Shown here in pieces: positions 49,159 to 63,417 of a DNA stretch of 64,000 nt. The position numbers and the translations under genes were made by a program. The DNA is from Cacajao melanocephalus (lineage: Eukaryota > Chordata > Mammalia > Primates > Pitheciidae), in NCBI GenBank assembly GCA_963573385.1, contig CAUYLG010048326.1:1-64000 (forward strand), read 5' to 3'. Positions within the stretch are counted from its first letter, which is position 1, and every line of letters begins with the position of its first letter. Below the pieces are notes generated by a model. It did no database searches and had not been told where the DNA came from. It saw only the letters and a list, made by a program, of their open reading frames with translations.

Positions 49159-50979
49159 GATCATTTTTATTATTTATTGTTTGCTGTGGTTGAGTGGTTT
49201 AAATTCCTTATAGATCCTGAATGTCAATCCTTTGTTATATGGCTAGTTTGCAAATATTTTATCTCATTCTGTAGGATATCTCTTCACTATTGATTATTTT
49301 ATTTGTTATAAAAAAAGTTTTTTAACTTAACATGATCTCATTTGTTTATTGTTGCTTTTTTTACTTGTGCTTTTGAGATCTAGCCAAAAAATGTTTGCTC
49401 AGACTTATGTCCTGAAGCATTTCTCCTATATTTTCTTCTAGTAGTTTCACAGTTTCTTACATTTAATATTTAATCTATTTTTATTTTATTTTTATATGTG
49501 GTGAGAGATGGAAGTCTAGTTTTGCTTTTTTAGCATATGAATATTCCATTTTCCCAGAAAAATTTATTGAAGAGACTGTCCTTTACCCAATGTATATTCT
49601 TGGAGCTCTTGCCAAAAATCTATTGGCTATAAATGCCATGGGCTTATTTCTGGGTTCTTTATTCTGTTCCATTGGTCTATATGTCTATTTTTATGTCAGC
49701 ACCACACTATTTTGGTTACTGTAGATTGGTAGTGCATTTTGAAATCAGGTATTTTGATGCCTCCAGCTTTGTTTTTTTGGCTGAAGATTTGCTTTAGCTG
49801 TTTGGAGTCTTTGTGGTTCTATACAAATTTTAGGATTTTTCTAAAATTTCTGTTAAGAATGTCATTGATATTATTATAGCAATGGCATTGAATCTGTAGA
49901 TTGCTGTAGGTAGAATGAACATTTTAACAATATTAATTCTTTCAATCCGTGAACATGAAATATCTCTGAACTTTTTGTGCTCACTTCAGTTTCTTTCATC
50001 AGTGTTTTATAGCTTTCATTATAGATATCTTTCATCTCTTTGGTTAAATTTATTCCTAGATATTTATTTTATTTTATTACTTGTAGCTATTGTAAATGTG
50101 ATTATATTCTTGATTTCTTTGTCAGCTTGTTTGTTATTGGAGTATAAAACACTACTTAATTTTGAATGTTTATTTTGTACCCAGGAACTTTACTACATTT
50201 GTCATTCCTAACAGTTTTTTGATGAAGTCTTTAAATTTTTCTAAATATAGTATGCTACATGTAAACAGCCGCAATTTGACTTCCTCCTTTCTAATTTGGA
50301 TGCACTTTATTCCCTTCCCTTGCTTAATTTCTCTGGCTGATAGTTGGATTCTTATGTTGAATAAAACAAGTGAAAGTGGGCATCCTTCCCTTGTTTCAGA
50401 TACTAGAGAAAAAGTTTTTATCTTTTCTCCATTTGGTATTATGTTAGCTGTGGATTTGTCATGTATGACCTTTATTGTTTTAAGGTATGTTTCTTCTATA
50501 CCTAATTTGTTGAGAGTTTCATCAGAAAGTGTTATTAAATTTTATCAAATACTTTTACTGTGTCTATTAAGATAATCATCCGGTTTTTGTCTTTCATTCT
50601 ATTGGTGCAATTTATCATCTTTATTGTTTTGCATATGTTGAATCATTCTTGCATTCTTGGAATAAATTCTACTTGATCATAGTATATAATCTTTGTTATA
50701 AACCATTGGATTGGCTTTGCTAATATTTTGTTGAGAACATTTGCATCTATATTCATCATGAATATTGGGATGTAGTTTTCTTTTTTTGTGTCCTCTCTGG
50801 TTTTGGTATGAGGATAATGCTAGCCTGGTAAAACCAGTCAAAACATTTTTCCAAAGTTTCTTAGGTTAGCACATTTTTCCCCACCCCTTTCACTGATCTG
50901 TCATACATATGTAATACAGCTAGATCCTTTCATCATAGTCTGTATTCTATCCTGGAATCTCCCAAATGTCTTAATGTAT

Positions 50980-51600
50980 ACACTAGGCTTCAATGTTTAT
51001 GTTCTAAAGTTCTTTGAGTTTTGATAATCACAGAGGGTCATGTATCCCTCACTGTAGTACAATAAAGATTAGTCTCACCACCCTAAAACATTTTGTGCTT
51101 ACTCTTATCAAACACTTTCCTATCTCCTTACCCCTGACAATCTACCTATTTTTCATCCCTGTAGTTTTGCCTTTTCCAAACATCATATGAGTAGAATTTT
51201 ACATCATGTAGCTTTTTAAATGTTTTTTCTTTTGCTTAGTAAAATGTATTTTACATTCATTTATATGTTTTCATGAAGTAATACTTCATAAATTCACAAT
51301 ATTTTATCATATGGATGTCCTACAGTTTGCTTATACATTCAGTTAGTGAAGATATGTTGGTTGCTTCCGATTTTTAATGATTATGAATAAAATTTCTATA
51401 AACATTCTCATGCAGGGTCTTGTTTGGAAATACATTTTATATCAGCTGGGTAAATACCTGAGAAAACAATTTCTGGGTTATATGGTAAGTGTCTGCTTAG
51501 CTTTATAAGAAATTGCAAAACTGTCTTCTGAGTGACTGTATTATTTTGTGTTTTTACCGGCAATGAGTGAGAATTCCTACAAGTATTAAAATATATACTC
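50980..51600 (-). mobile_element. Old LINE-1 (L1M) 3' fragment, antisense
   Basis: Contains GTAGTTTTGCCTTTTCCAAAC, ATGGATGTCCTACAGTTTGC, TTGGTTGCTTCCGATTTTTAATG, ATGAATAAAATTTCTATAAAC and GCAATGAGTGAGAATTCC in L1M antisense order. It follows the outer L1 end by about 150 bp and may be a separate, older element. Confidence 0.75.
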
Positions 51601-53853
51601 TAAAAATTTTTTTAACATATTACAGTAGGTGAGAGGGACCAGTAATGTGTGCTGACATAAGAATATCAGGATAAATTATCTGAAAAAGATAAGAAATTTG
51701 GGATATAGAGCAATCTTTATTAACCATCTTGATGAACATGTAACTGAAACATTGACAGTAACATTATTATTTATTAATATTACATAATGAGTCAAGTTCA
51801 AGTGTATTCGGCAGTTTCTCCGTGAGGAAATATCTTTCCCATTATTTAAAATGTCTTCCTATGTATTTTGACTGTGGATATAAACTAGGACATTGTTTAG
51901 CTTAGAAGTCTAAATATCTTAGTGATATTTAAAGAGAAGATTATTTTAACATACAATAATTCTAAAATGTTTTATAGAACATGACTAATATCATTTAGAT
52001 TACGATTTGAGCACTTTTATTTTTATCAAATACTTAAAATCTAATTACAAATTTCTGTAGTTTTTTTTTTTATTACTCTATTCTCACCTTTGGTCGACAC
52101 ATTTTTAAAAATTATTAAATAGTAACTTTGCTCTATCAGATGCAAAAAGCCTAAAAATATGTGACTTAGAAGGTGTAATATGTATTTATTATTAATTATA
52201 GTTTATGGTTGAGTGAAAACTCAGTTTTAATCTTTATTTTATATAAATTTCTGCAAGCATTAGTTTATCTTTCCATCTTATAATATCTAAATATTTTTTA
52301 CAATATACTTTGGATCAATTCAGCATTTCTACACTATATTTTGGTTATCTTTTACTATAAATGTAGACAATAGGCCATATAGAAGATGAGGCTAAAATTT
52401 TGCTGATTTGCTCACATATGAGATTCATAATGGTAGAAATCTTAACCAATATTATTTTTCAGTGTATTCTAGGCATATAGTAAACAATTTTACACATACT
52501 AAGCTATCAATGAGTATTTACTGATTAAGAAAAGAGGAAATAATTCTGGAATTCTTGTCTATTAAATGCCATTAAATTCTTTTTTCCTCACTGCTACAAC
52601 TACTAAGAAAAAGCTAGTTTATTTAAAATAAAGGTTTTTATATTCTTAGATAAATAAAAATTTTTCAACAAAGAGAAGAAACGACTGTGTGTCATTTAAA
52701 CTATCATTTATATATTAATTTTCCTATTTACCAGGAATTATGCTTCTTGTGGGGAGAAGAGATGAAAAAAATAGCATGTGAGTTAGGCAGCTTATTGCTT
52801 AGTGATTAATGTATGAAAGTAACATTGTTAAGAGAAAGCAGTGTTATAAAATTAACTTTAAGAAAGAAAGGGTTAAAAAATGATAGGAAAATCCAGAAAT
52901 CAAAGAAAATGGTAATAATAAATGAACTTTGTTGTATCAGAAATAATTTTTGTTCCTTGATAAATCTCAGCTTCAATTACTTTTATTCAAGTTATAAAGA
53001 AGTATGGTACAGATACAGTCATAGTGAAAATAAACTATGTATTGGCTCTCTAAAAGGTTTCTATGCCCTCAGAAGTTGATAACTGGAGTTAAAATAATCC
53101 CACACAAAATGTTTATTGCATTTTTAATTGTTATAAAGGTTTGTCTTCGCATAAGACGTCCTATAACTATGTAATTCTTAATGATTTAGTGCATAATTTT
53201 ATCCATTTATAGTACCTTTGGCATATCCATCTATAATAACTATATCCATCTGTAATAATCATTATTTTGGGTAAGTTAATGAATATTTATTAAAACAAGA
53301 AGATCAACAATATTTGAAATGATTGTTTCTAATTACAAGGTAGTTGAAAACTGAAAAGGTTTATTTATTTATTGAAAAAATATGGTTTGTGTTTAATTCA
53401 TATTTGTGGCTTTTATGAAGTCTTCACTGATAACAGCTTTACTTCTCTTCATAGTCTATTAAAAAGTCATTTTAATTTATCAAAAATTTCTTGAGAGTTA
53501 TTTTTCAGCTCTTTGCTAGAAATGAAACATCTTACTTCTAATTACCATATACCAGGGTGCCCTGCCTGCAGATGCTATTTTCTGGCTATTCTGAACCATG
53601 CAGCAACTTTGAAGTTCTTTGTTGTTTCTTTGATGCAGTGTCATTACATGCAGTGGTGCTATTTTAGTTCCCCGTACAGCTTTTATTTGCCCACTATTGT
53701 TTATTTCTGGGAATTGTCCAGTCCAGAGGAAATGAATCTTAAAAATTACCTTATGTATTGTAAAAACAGGTAGCCATAACATAGAGTGAAATTCCAGACA
53801 TTGAAAGCATTGTTTTATAAATTGTGACAAATACATGCATTCATATGACCATC
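51601..53853. other. Unassigned AT-rich stretch
   Basis: No gene or named repeat. A pair of opposed open frames at 53513-53836 has no splice context or domain. Confidence 0.5.
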
Positions 53854-55693
53854 AAGATTTAGACTATTTTGAATAGAAGTGGTGAAGTTGGGTGAATCTT
53901 GTCTTGATCCTGGAGGCCCTACCTATAGCAACAGACAAAAGAAATAAATAAAAGCCATCCAAAAATTTTTAAAAGGAAATCAAACTATCTCACTTTGCTG
54001 ATGCTATGATCTTACACATAGAGAATTCTTAAAGACTCCTCCAAAAGACTCCTAGATTTGATAAATGACTTCAGTAAAAAATTTCAGATACAAAATCAAC
54101 ACACAAATATTATAGTAGCATTTCTGTACACTAACAGTGATCAAGCTGAGAACCAAATCAAGAACTCAATCACGTTTACAATAGCTACATAAAAAATACC
54201 CAGAAAAACATTTAACTAAGGAGGTGAAAGAGCTCTACAAAAAGAACTACAAAACACTGTATATGTTTGTAGATGACACAAACAAATGGAAAAACATCCT
54301 ATGCTCATAGATTGGAATAATCAATGTCATTAAAATGACCACACTGCCCAAAGCAATCTACACATTCAGCACAATCCCTATAAAAATACCAATGTTATTT
54401 TTCACTGAATTAGAAAAAATAAAAAAATTCTAAAATTCACATCGAACTGAAAGAAAAAGAGACCAAATAGCCAAAACGATCCTCAGCAAAAAGGACAAAA
54501 CTGGAGGCATCACATTACCTGAATTCAAATTATACTGCAGGGCAACAGTAACCAAAAGAGCTTGTTATTAGTATAAGCACAGATATATAGATCAATAGAA
54601 TAGGATAGAGAACTCATAAATAAAGCCACACATCTAAGACCAACTGATCTTTCACAAAGTCAACAAAAATATACACCGAGGAAGGAAATGCTCTTTGATA
54701 CATGGTGCAGAAAAATTGGATAGCCATAAGCAGTGGAATGAAACAGAACTCCTATGTCACTCTATACAAAAATTCACTCAAGGTAGAAGAAAAACTTAAA
54801 CATAAGATATGAAATTATAAAAATACTAGAAGAAAACCTAGGAAAAACTCTTCTGGACATTGGCCCAGGCAAAGAGCTTATGACTAAGTCCTCAAAAGCA
54901 AACACAATAAAAAACAAAAATAGTCAAATGGAACTTCATTATACCAGAAAGCTTCTGCACTGAAAAATAATTACAAGAGTAAATGGACAACTGTAGAAGT
55001 GGATACAATATTTGCAAAGCATTGATCTGACAAATGGGCTAATTTCCAAAATCTCTGAAGAACTCAAAACACTCAATGATACAAAAATCAAAGGAAAAAC
55101 TACTAAAAAGTGAGTAAAGGACATGAACACACAATTTTCAGAAGAAAATAAACAACCAGCCAACAAACATGAAAAATGTTGAACATCATTAATCATCAGA
55201 TAAATGCAACTTAAAACAATAAGATACAATTTTACATGAGTCAGAGTGGCTATTACTTAAAAGTGAAAAAAATATATATATGCTGGCAAGGATGTGGAGA
55301 AAAGGAAATATTTATTCACTGTTGGTAGGAATGTAAATTAATATAACTTCTATAAAAATCAGTATGGAAATTTCCAAAGAACTAAAAATAGAGCTACCAT
55401 TCAGTCCAGCAATCTCTCTATGAGATATTTACCTAAGGGAAAGAAATGATTATGTCAAAAAGGCACTTGCACTTATATGTTATCACAGCACTCTTCAAAA
55501 TAGCAATGCCATGGAATGAACCTAAGTGTTTATTAATGATGATTGGATAAAGCTTGAAAGTTATCTGTTGGGCACAATGTTCACTATTCAGGTGATGGTT
55601 ACATTAAACGCCAAGACTGTACCACTATGCAATATATACATCTAAGAAATTTGAACTTTTACCCCCAAGTCTATTTTTAAAAGATTTAGACTA
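53854..55693 (+). mobile_element. LINE-1 with 5' inversion (twin priming) and perfect 13-bp target duplication
   Basis: AAGATTTAGACTA stands at 53854-53866 and again at 55681-55693. Inside, 53867-53912 is ORF2 sequence in antisense (TTGAATAGAAGTGGTGAAG...CTTGTCTTGATC). From 53913 the sense strand takes over at CTGGAGGCCCTACC, the point that directly follows the inverted piece in normal ORF2. Sense ORF2 then runs through TCTTTGCTGATG-like, ATCAATGTCATTAAAATGACC, GAGCTTCTGCAC-like and TGGAGAAAAGGAAATA blocks to a 3' UTR ending near ACTTTTACCCCC and an A-rich tail. ORF2 is frameshifted. Confidence 0.93.
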
Positions 55694-55719
55694 CTACTTT
55701 ATGCCCAGAAAGTTGCTTT

Positions 55720-57690
<1,971 letters not shown>

Positions 57691-58545
57691 AAATACTCAC
57701 ATTTTAAATGTATTTCAATAAGTTTTGATAAATTTACTACAACCATAATAAAAGTATAAAACATTTTTATCTTCCCAAAAGGATTTTTAGTATCTTCTTT
57801 CTTTCAATACTTCAACTCCTAGTTACAAGCAACCACTAATGTGATTTCTGATACGTTAGATTATTATTTCCTTCTTTAGCTTTACAGAAATGAAATCATA
57901 CAACATATGCTCTTTTGTGTTGACTTGCTTTACTCAGCATGATGTTTTTGAGGTAACTCCATGTTGTTGTGGATAACAGCCATTTTATTTCTGAGTAATA
58001 TCCCACTACATAAATCTCAATGTTTCTGGTTGTTCATTCACTTGTTGCTCTTGATGTAGGTTGTTCCTAGTTTGGGCTATTATGGATATATTAATATTTG
58101 CTATGAACATTCACATACAAGGTTGTGTTCACATTTTTTCATTTCCTTTGGCTGATATTTAGGAGTAGAATGGCTGGGTCCTATGGTAAGTATATGTTTA
58201 ATTATATAAGGAAAGATAGCACTTCTAAAATGGTTATGTTATTTTACATTTTTACCTGAAATGCATGAAAGTTCTTACTTCACATCTTTATCTTAGTAAT
58301 ATCAAAGTTCTTAATTTTTCTAATGAGGTCTTTCATTGAGATTTCAAATGTGCAATTCTCTGGTGAGTTACGATGTTGAATATTGATTGCTATGCTCATA
58401 TCCATTCTATAACTTCCTCTGTTAGGTGTCTTTTTAAATACTATGTTAAGTGTTTGGATTATTTATTGCTGGCCATTGATATGTAGGCCCTATATGTCCT
58501 GGCGATAAAACTTTTGTCAATTATAAAAATTGAAAATATTTTATT
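57691..58545 (-). mobile_element. Second old LINE-1 (L1M) 3' fragment, antisense
   Basis: A fresh start of an L1M 3' region: CAACCATAATAAAAGTATAAAAC, split by drift, CAAGCAACCACTAATGTG, TTTACTCAGCATGATGTTTTTG, CCATGTTGTTGTGGATAACAG, TTAGGAGTAGAATGGCTGGG and GGTAAGTATATGTTTAATTATA. Because the 3'-end phrases recur after those at 55860-56100, it is a separate element or a tandem copy. Confidence 0.68.
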
Positions 58546-60078
58546 GTAAATATAGTATTACAAATGTCATATAAAATTATTATGTTGTGTATGGTAAATG
58601 TTACTCAAACACATGTATTTGGAAATATTGTTTGATTCTAGAAATTGTCTGGTCCAAATGATCTGAACCTTAGCCAGTGACTTTTAAATAATGGTAGTCA
58701 AATTACCAGAAGACAAAGAATGGTACTGGTAAAGCTTGTTGGTAGTGCCTGTCTATCATCCTTCTAAGATATATCTTCTCCACAATTTTTCATGTCATTT
58801 CTTACAGTTATGCTTTACTGGCTATTATAGTAAATATGGAAATTCCATATTTATCTCTAGATGTGATTACATTAGATAACTACACATCTCTGAAAGATTG
58901 GTGAAACCCATCCAAGACTTACTCTTACATTTGGCTTTTTGGGTATTTCATACTTAGCTGTTTCCAATTTTCCCAGCAAAATGTTGGCTTAAACACAAAA
59001 TACCATCTTGTACATTGTATTTGAATTTCAAAGTAATTTTTTCATAAAAGATTCTATTTGATCAAATATTATATTTAATAACAAGAGGTAGTATTCCTTG
59101 TATATTCCTAAAAGACAGTCTCAATTTTTATTTGTGTGGAATATCAAAATTTTGAACAAAAAAATGAAAAGAATATACTTCTTTATTTTTCCCTAAGAGA
59201 TCTTACTGCAATTTAACATTAAATAATAAAAATAATTTCTTTCTGTTAGGTCATTTCAGATTTTGGGATCAATACACGTACATGCCATTCTGCTTAACAA
59301 TTATCCATTGTGTTCATTATGATTCAACCATAAGCCTTTTTAATGCCTTGCTGAAATTCAGATATGCTGCCTATACCATTTTCTTCATTTATGAGATTGT
59401 AAACTTATCAAAGGAAAAATTAATTGGACTGAACTCAATTTATGTGTAATAAACTAATCTGTCTTACAATTATTTTTCTCACAATTAACAAAATAATACT
59501 TTACAATTTGGTCTTAGATAAATATCAACTTTTCCACTGTCCAGTTTATGCAGTTTTAAAATTAAACCCTCTTCTTGAGTTTACCTAAAATCTTGTAGTA
59601 ATTCCACTCTTTCCAGTTAGAGGTTTATCTGTCTTTACAACTGAAACAGAATTTTCACAGTAGAAATAAAGAAGTGAAAAAAAATATCTTATGATGCCAT
59701 TCTCAGTCAAGATCAGTGGTTAACTTTGGTACTAGCTGGTGTTAAAATTTTCAGTATTTTTCAGTATTACTTTATACATTTCAAGTATTTTTCAAACAGT
59801 TTTGATTAAACTTCTTTGTAGTCATTTTATGATGTATATTGCTAAGAGGAATGGTTTATTCCCATTATATTTTCTAATTGTTTATTTCTGACATGTAGAT
59901 TGCTGCTTATTGTATATTTATTATATATTTGGCCTATTTACTAAACTTTAATTTGTAATTTTCTTTAGGTTTCTTTAGATAAGTGTCATAAATAAAATGT
60001 GATTAGATTTAATTTTTTGACCCAATGTATGAAGCTTCATCTTTTAATAACACTTAAGCCCACTTATAGGTATAATTT
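58546..60078. other. Unassigned; weak antisense L1 debris at 59855-60000
   Basis: AT-rich, no gene. The final ~150 bases before the TTCC repeat resemble antisense L1 ORF2 (GACATGTAGATTGCTGC, CTAAACTTTAATTTG) but weakly. Confidence 0.4.
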
Positions 60079-60200
60079 TCCTTCCTTCCTTCCTTCCTTC
60101 CTTCCTTCCTTCCTTCCTTCCTTCCTTCCTTCCTTCCTTCCTTCCTTCCCTCCTTCCTTCCTTCCTTCCTTCTTTCCTTCCTTTCTTCCTTCCTTCCTTC
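60079..60200. repeat. (TTCC)n tetranucleotide repeat
   Basis: About 30 TTCC units over ~122 bp with a few point changes (TCCC, TTTCC) near the right third. It is pure pyrimidine on this strand. The SFLP-repeat open frame across it is an artefact. Confidence 0.97.
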
Positions 60201-60691
60201 ATGTTGTTTGATTTTAAATGTTGATGTTTAGGCCATTTGTTTAAATCTGATCATATGTGGTGAGTCTTGGATTTTTTTCTCTGTATTTAGAACAATTTGT
60301 TTTCTCATCTGAGATAGATAGAGGGCTGACAACTTTGTGCCCTTTACATTGTTCCATATCTTGATAAAATTATGTTGCAGGAGGCAGGGTGGCAGGTGGA
60401 AAGAGCTTAGAAATTTGGAATGTAAACTAATAAGCACTGCTCCTGTTCTCTTCTCTCAGGCATTTTTAAAATGCTCTGGTCATAAGGATATACTCTATCT
60501 TGTTTAGAGAGGTATAATAATACTGAGACTTTTGGACAGTGGGATAGTTCCTTAATCCAATATATAGTCATTCAGTTTCAATTCTGTTAGACTTGTTTAC
60601 CTTCCATATTTCATCAGTTTCTCCCTGACAATTATTTCTTGTCATTTTCTCAAATAAAATAAATAACTTTTCTCCTTTCCAAATTCTATAG
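60201..60691. other. Unassigned spacer
   Basis: No gene or named repeat. Confidence 0.5.
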
Positions 60692-61208
60692 TCATGGTAG
60701 ATTGAATAACATCCCATGGAAAATATGCGGCCCTAACTCCTGGAACCTGTAACTGTTATCTTATTTGGAAAAAGGATCTTTGCAAAGGTGGTTACATTAA
60801 AGGTCTAATGATGGGAATGTGTTTGGGATTATCAGTATTGGTCCTAAATGTCATCACAAGTGTCTTATAAGAGAGAAGCCAAAGAAGTGTTCCCACAGAC
60901 AAAAGAGGAGAAGATGTGAAGACATGTGAAGATGGAAGCATAAACTGAGGTAATACAGCTATGAGCCAAGGAATGCCAGCAGCTAATCTACCAGATGCTA
61001 GAAAGGGCAAGGAATTCATGCCCTCTAGACCTTCCGAAGACAGTATGGCTTTGCTGACTACCTTAATTTCAGTCTAGTGATAATTGATTCAGACTTTTTG
61101 TCTCCAAACCTGTGAGAGAATAAATTTCTTTTGTTTTATGCCACCAATGTTAATATAGTAGTTCTCAGAATTTTGTTGTCTTATTTATATGGCTTTAGGA
61201 AATTGGGG
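60692..61208 (+). repeat. MLT1-type LTR (ERVL-MaLR), interrupted at its end by THE1
   Basis: MLT1 blocks in order: GTAGATTGAATAACATCCC, CCTAACTCCTGGAACCTG, TTATTTGGAAAAAGGATC, TGTCTTATAAGAGAGAAGCC, AGCCAAGGAATGCCAGCAG, GGGCAAGGAATTCATG, CCAAACCTGTGAGAGAATAA and TGCCACCAATG. The last bases GGCTTTAGGAAATTGG correspond to the usual CCTAGGAAACTAATA terminus. The THE1 provirus follows immediately. Confidence 0.82.
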
Positions 61209-61213
61209 GTGAT

Positions 61214-61571
61214 TGTGTTAGTCAGTTTTCCTGCTGCTGCTGATAGAGGCATACCTGAGACTTGGCAATTTACAAAAGAAAGAGGTTTAATTGAACTTAC
61301 AGTTCCATGTGACTGGGGAGGCCTCACAATCATGGCAGAAGGCAAGGAAGAGCAAGACATGTCTTAACATGAATTGCAGCAGGTGAAAAAACCCTTGTAC
61401 AGGGAAACTCCCCTTCTTAAAACCATCAGATCTCATGAGACTTATTCACTATCATGAGTACAGCATGGGAAAGACCTGCACCCATGATTCAATTATCTCC
61501 CACCAGGTCACTCCCATAACATGTGGGAATTCAAGAAAAGATTTGGGTGTGGACACAGTCAAACCATATTA
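61214..61571 (-). repeat. THE1 3' LTR (left copy)
   Basis: 358 bp from TGTGTTAGTCAGTTTTCC to TCAAACCATATTA. It has THE1 antisense blocks GGGGAGGCCTCACAATCATG and AACCATCAGATCTCATGAG. Confidence 0.93.
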
Positions 61572-63035
61572 TTCCACCCCTGTCCCCTCCCAAATCTCAT
61601 GTCCTCACATTTCAAAACCAATTATGCCTTCCCAACAGTTCCCCAAAGTCTTAACTCATTTCAGCATTAACTCAAAAGTCTACAGTCGAGAGTCTCATCT
61701 GAGACAAGGCAAGTCTTTTCTGTTTATAAGCCTATAAAATCAAAAGCAAATTAGTTACTTCCTAGATATAATTGGGTACAAGCATTGGGTAAATACAATT
61801 ATTCCAAATGGGAGAAGTTGTCCAAAACAATGGGGCTACAGGCCCCATGCGAGTTTGAAATCAGGTGGGGCAGTCAAATCTTAAAGCTCCAAAATGATCT
61901 TCTTGACTTCATGTCTCACATCCAGGTTACACTGATGCAAGAGGTGAACTACCATGGCCCTGTGGCTCTGCAAGGTACAACCTTCCTCCTGGCAATTTAA
62001 TGGGCTGATGTCATGTGTCTGCAGCTTTTCCAGGCACATGGTGGAAGCTGGCAGTGGATCTACCATTCTGGAGTCTGGAGGACAGTGACCTTTGTCTCAC
62101 AGCTCAACTAGGCAGTACCTCAATCCCACATTTTCCTTCTGCACTGCCCTTAGCAGAAGTTCACCATGAGAGCCCCACCCATGCAGCAAACTTCTTCCTG
62201 GACATCCAGGCATTTCCGCTACCTAGGCAGAGGCTCCCAAACCTCAGTTCTTGATTTCTGTGCCCCCACAGGTTCAACATCATGTGGAAGCTCTCAGGGA
62301 TCAGATTTTGCACTCTCTGAAGCCATAGCCTGAACTGTACCGTGGCCCCTTTTAGTCATGGTTGGAGTGACTGGGACACTGGGCACCAAGTCCCTAGACT
62401 GTACACAGCACTGGGACCTTGGGCCTCTGGGCCTGTGATGGGGGGGGGGGGCTGCCATGAAGACCTCTGACATACCCCGGAGACATTTTCCTCATTGTCT
62501 TGGGGATTAACATTTGGCTCTTAATTATGCAAATTTCTGCTGCTAGTTTGACTATCTCTTCAGAAAATGGGATGTTCTTGTCTATCACATTGTCAGGTTG
62601 CAAACTTTCCAAACTTTTATGCTCTGCTTCTCTTATAAAAATTAATGCCTTTAGCAGCACCTAAGTCACATTTTTGAAAGCTTTGCTGCTTAGATATTTC
62701 TTCCACCAGATACACTAAATCATCTATTTCAAGTTCAAAGCTCCACAAATCTCTAGGGCAGGGGCAAAATGGCACCAGTCTCTTTGCTAAAACATAACAA
62801 GAGTCACCTTTGCTCTAGTTCCCAAGTTTCTCATCTCCATCTGAGACCACCTCAGCCTGAATCTTGTTGTTCATATCACTGTCAGCATTTTTGTCAGTCA
62901 ATCAACAAGTCTCTAGCAACTTCCAAACTTTCCCACATTTTTTGTCTTCTTCTGAGCCCTTGAAACTGTTCCAACCACTGTCTGTTACCCAGTTCCAAAG
63001 TCACTGCAATATTTTTAGGTATCTTTTCAGCAATG

Positions 63036-63053
63036 CTCCACTCTACTGGTACC
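63036..63053 (-). other. THE1 primer-binding site remnant
   Basis: Plus-strand CTCCACTCTACTGGTACCA lies seven bases from the 5' LTR. Apart from an inserted base or two it resembles the 3' end of a leucine tRNA (…CTCCTGGTACCA). This fits ERV-L/MaLR priming. Confidence 0.55.
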
Positions 63054-63060
63054 AATTTAC

Positions 63061-63412
63061 TGTATTAGTCAGTTTTCATGCTGCTAATAAAGACATATTT
63101 GAGACTGGGCAATTTACCAAAGAAATAGGTTTAATTGGGCTTACAATTCCACGTGGCTGGAGAAGCCTCACAATCGTGGCAGAAGGCAAGGAGGTGCAGG
63201 TCACATCTTACATGGATGGGGGCAGGTGAATAAAAACTTGTGCAGGGAAACTCGTTTTTTAAAAACCATCAGATCTTGTAAGACTTACTCATTGTCACAG
63301 AATAGTATGGAAAAGACCTGCCCCCATGATTCAGTTACCTTCCATTGGATCCCACCCACAACAAGTAGAAATTCTGAGGAGATTTGGGTGGAAACACAGC
63401 AAAATCGTATCA
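63061..63412 (-). repeat. THE1 5' LTR (right copy)
   Basis: 352 bp from TGTATTAGTCAGTTTTCATG to AAATCGTATCA, collinear with the left LTR with scattered substitutions and small indels. Confidence 0.93.
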
Positions 63413-63417
63413 GTGAT

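Larger units (their letters stand above)
47380..50836 (-). mobile_element. LINE-1 3' half, antisense, carrying two nested L1 insertions
   Basis: The outer L1 reads from its 3' UTR (TGTACATATTTATGGGG) through most of ORF2 on the minus strand, ending near GGTTTTGGTATGAGGATAATG. Landmarks include CTCTACTTCTATGAGATCAAC, TATATCCAGAAGTGGGATT, TGAAGAGACTGTCCTTTACC, GTTCCATTGGTCTATATGTC, TCTGTAGATTGCTGTAGG and AGTGAAAGTGGGCATCC. The match is interrupted at 48246-48475 and 48643-49145 by two other L1 3' ends and resumes in register each time. ORF2 is broken; open pieces at 49915-50575 lie on the wrong strand. Confidence 0.93.
61209..63417 (-). mobile_element. Complete THE1 provirus with perfect GTGAT target duplication
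   Basis: The provirus is 61214-63412 (about 2.2 kb), minus strand, with two LTRs (61214-61571 and 63061-63412) around a 1.49-kb internal region. GTGAT is present at 61209-61213 and at 63413-63417. The internal region matches THE1/MST-int: CTCATCTGAGACAAGGCAAG, GGGCTACAGGCCCCATGC, GGATCTACCATTCTGGAGTC, CAAGTTCAAAGCTCCACAAA and CCCAGTTCCAAAGTCACTG. No frame is intact, as expected for a non-autonomous MaLR. A G homopolymer sits near 62440. Confidence 0.96.

Noticed and set aside
49915..50575. Plus-strand open frames of 98 and 137 codons
   Set aside because: Antisense of an L1 ORF2 region; chance openness of T-rich L1 complement.
59999..60211. 70-codon open frame with SFLP repeats
   Set aside because: Translation of the TTCC tetranucleotide repeat.
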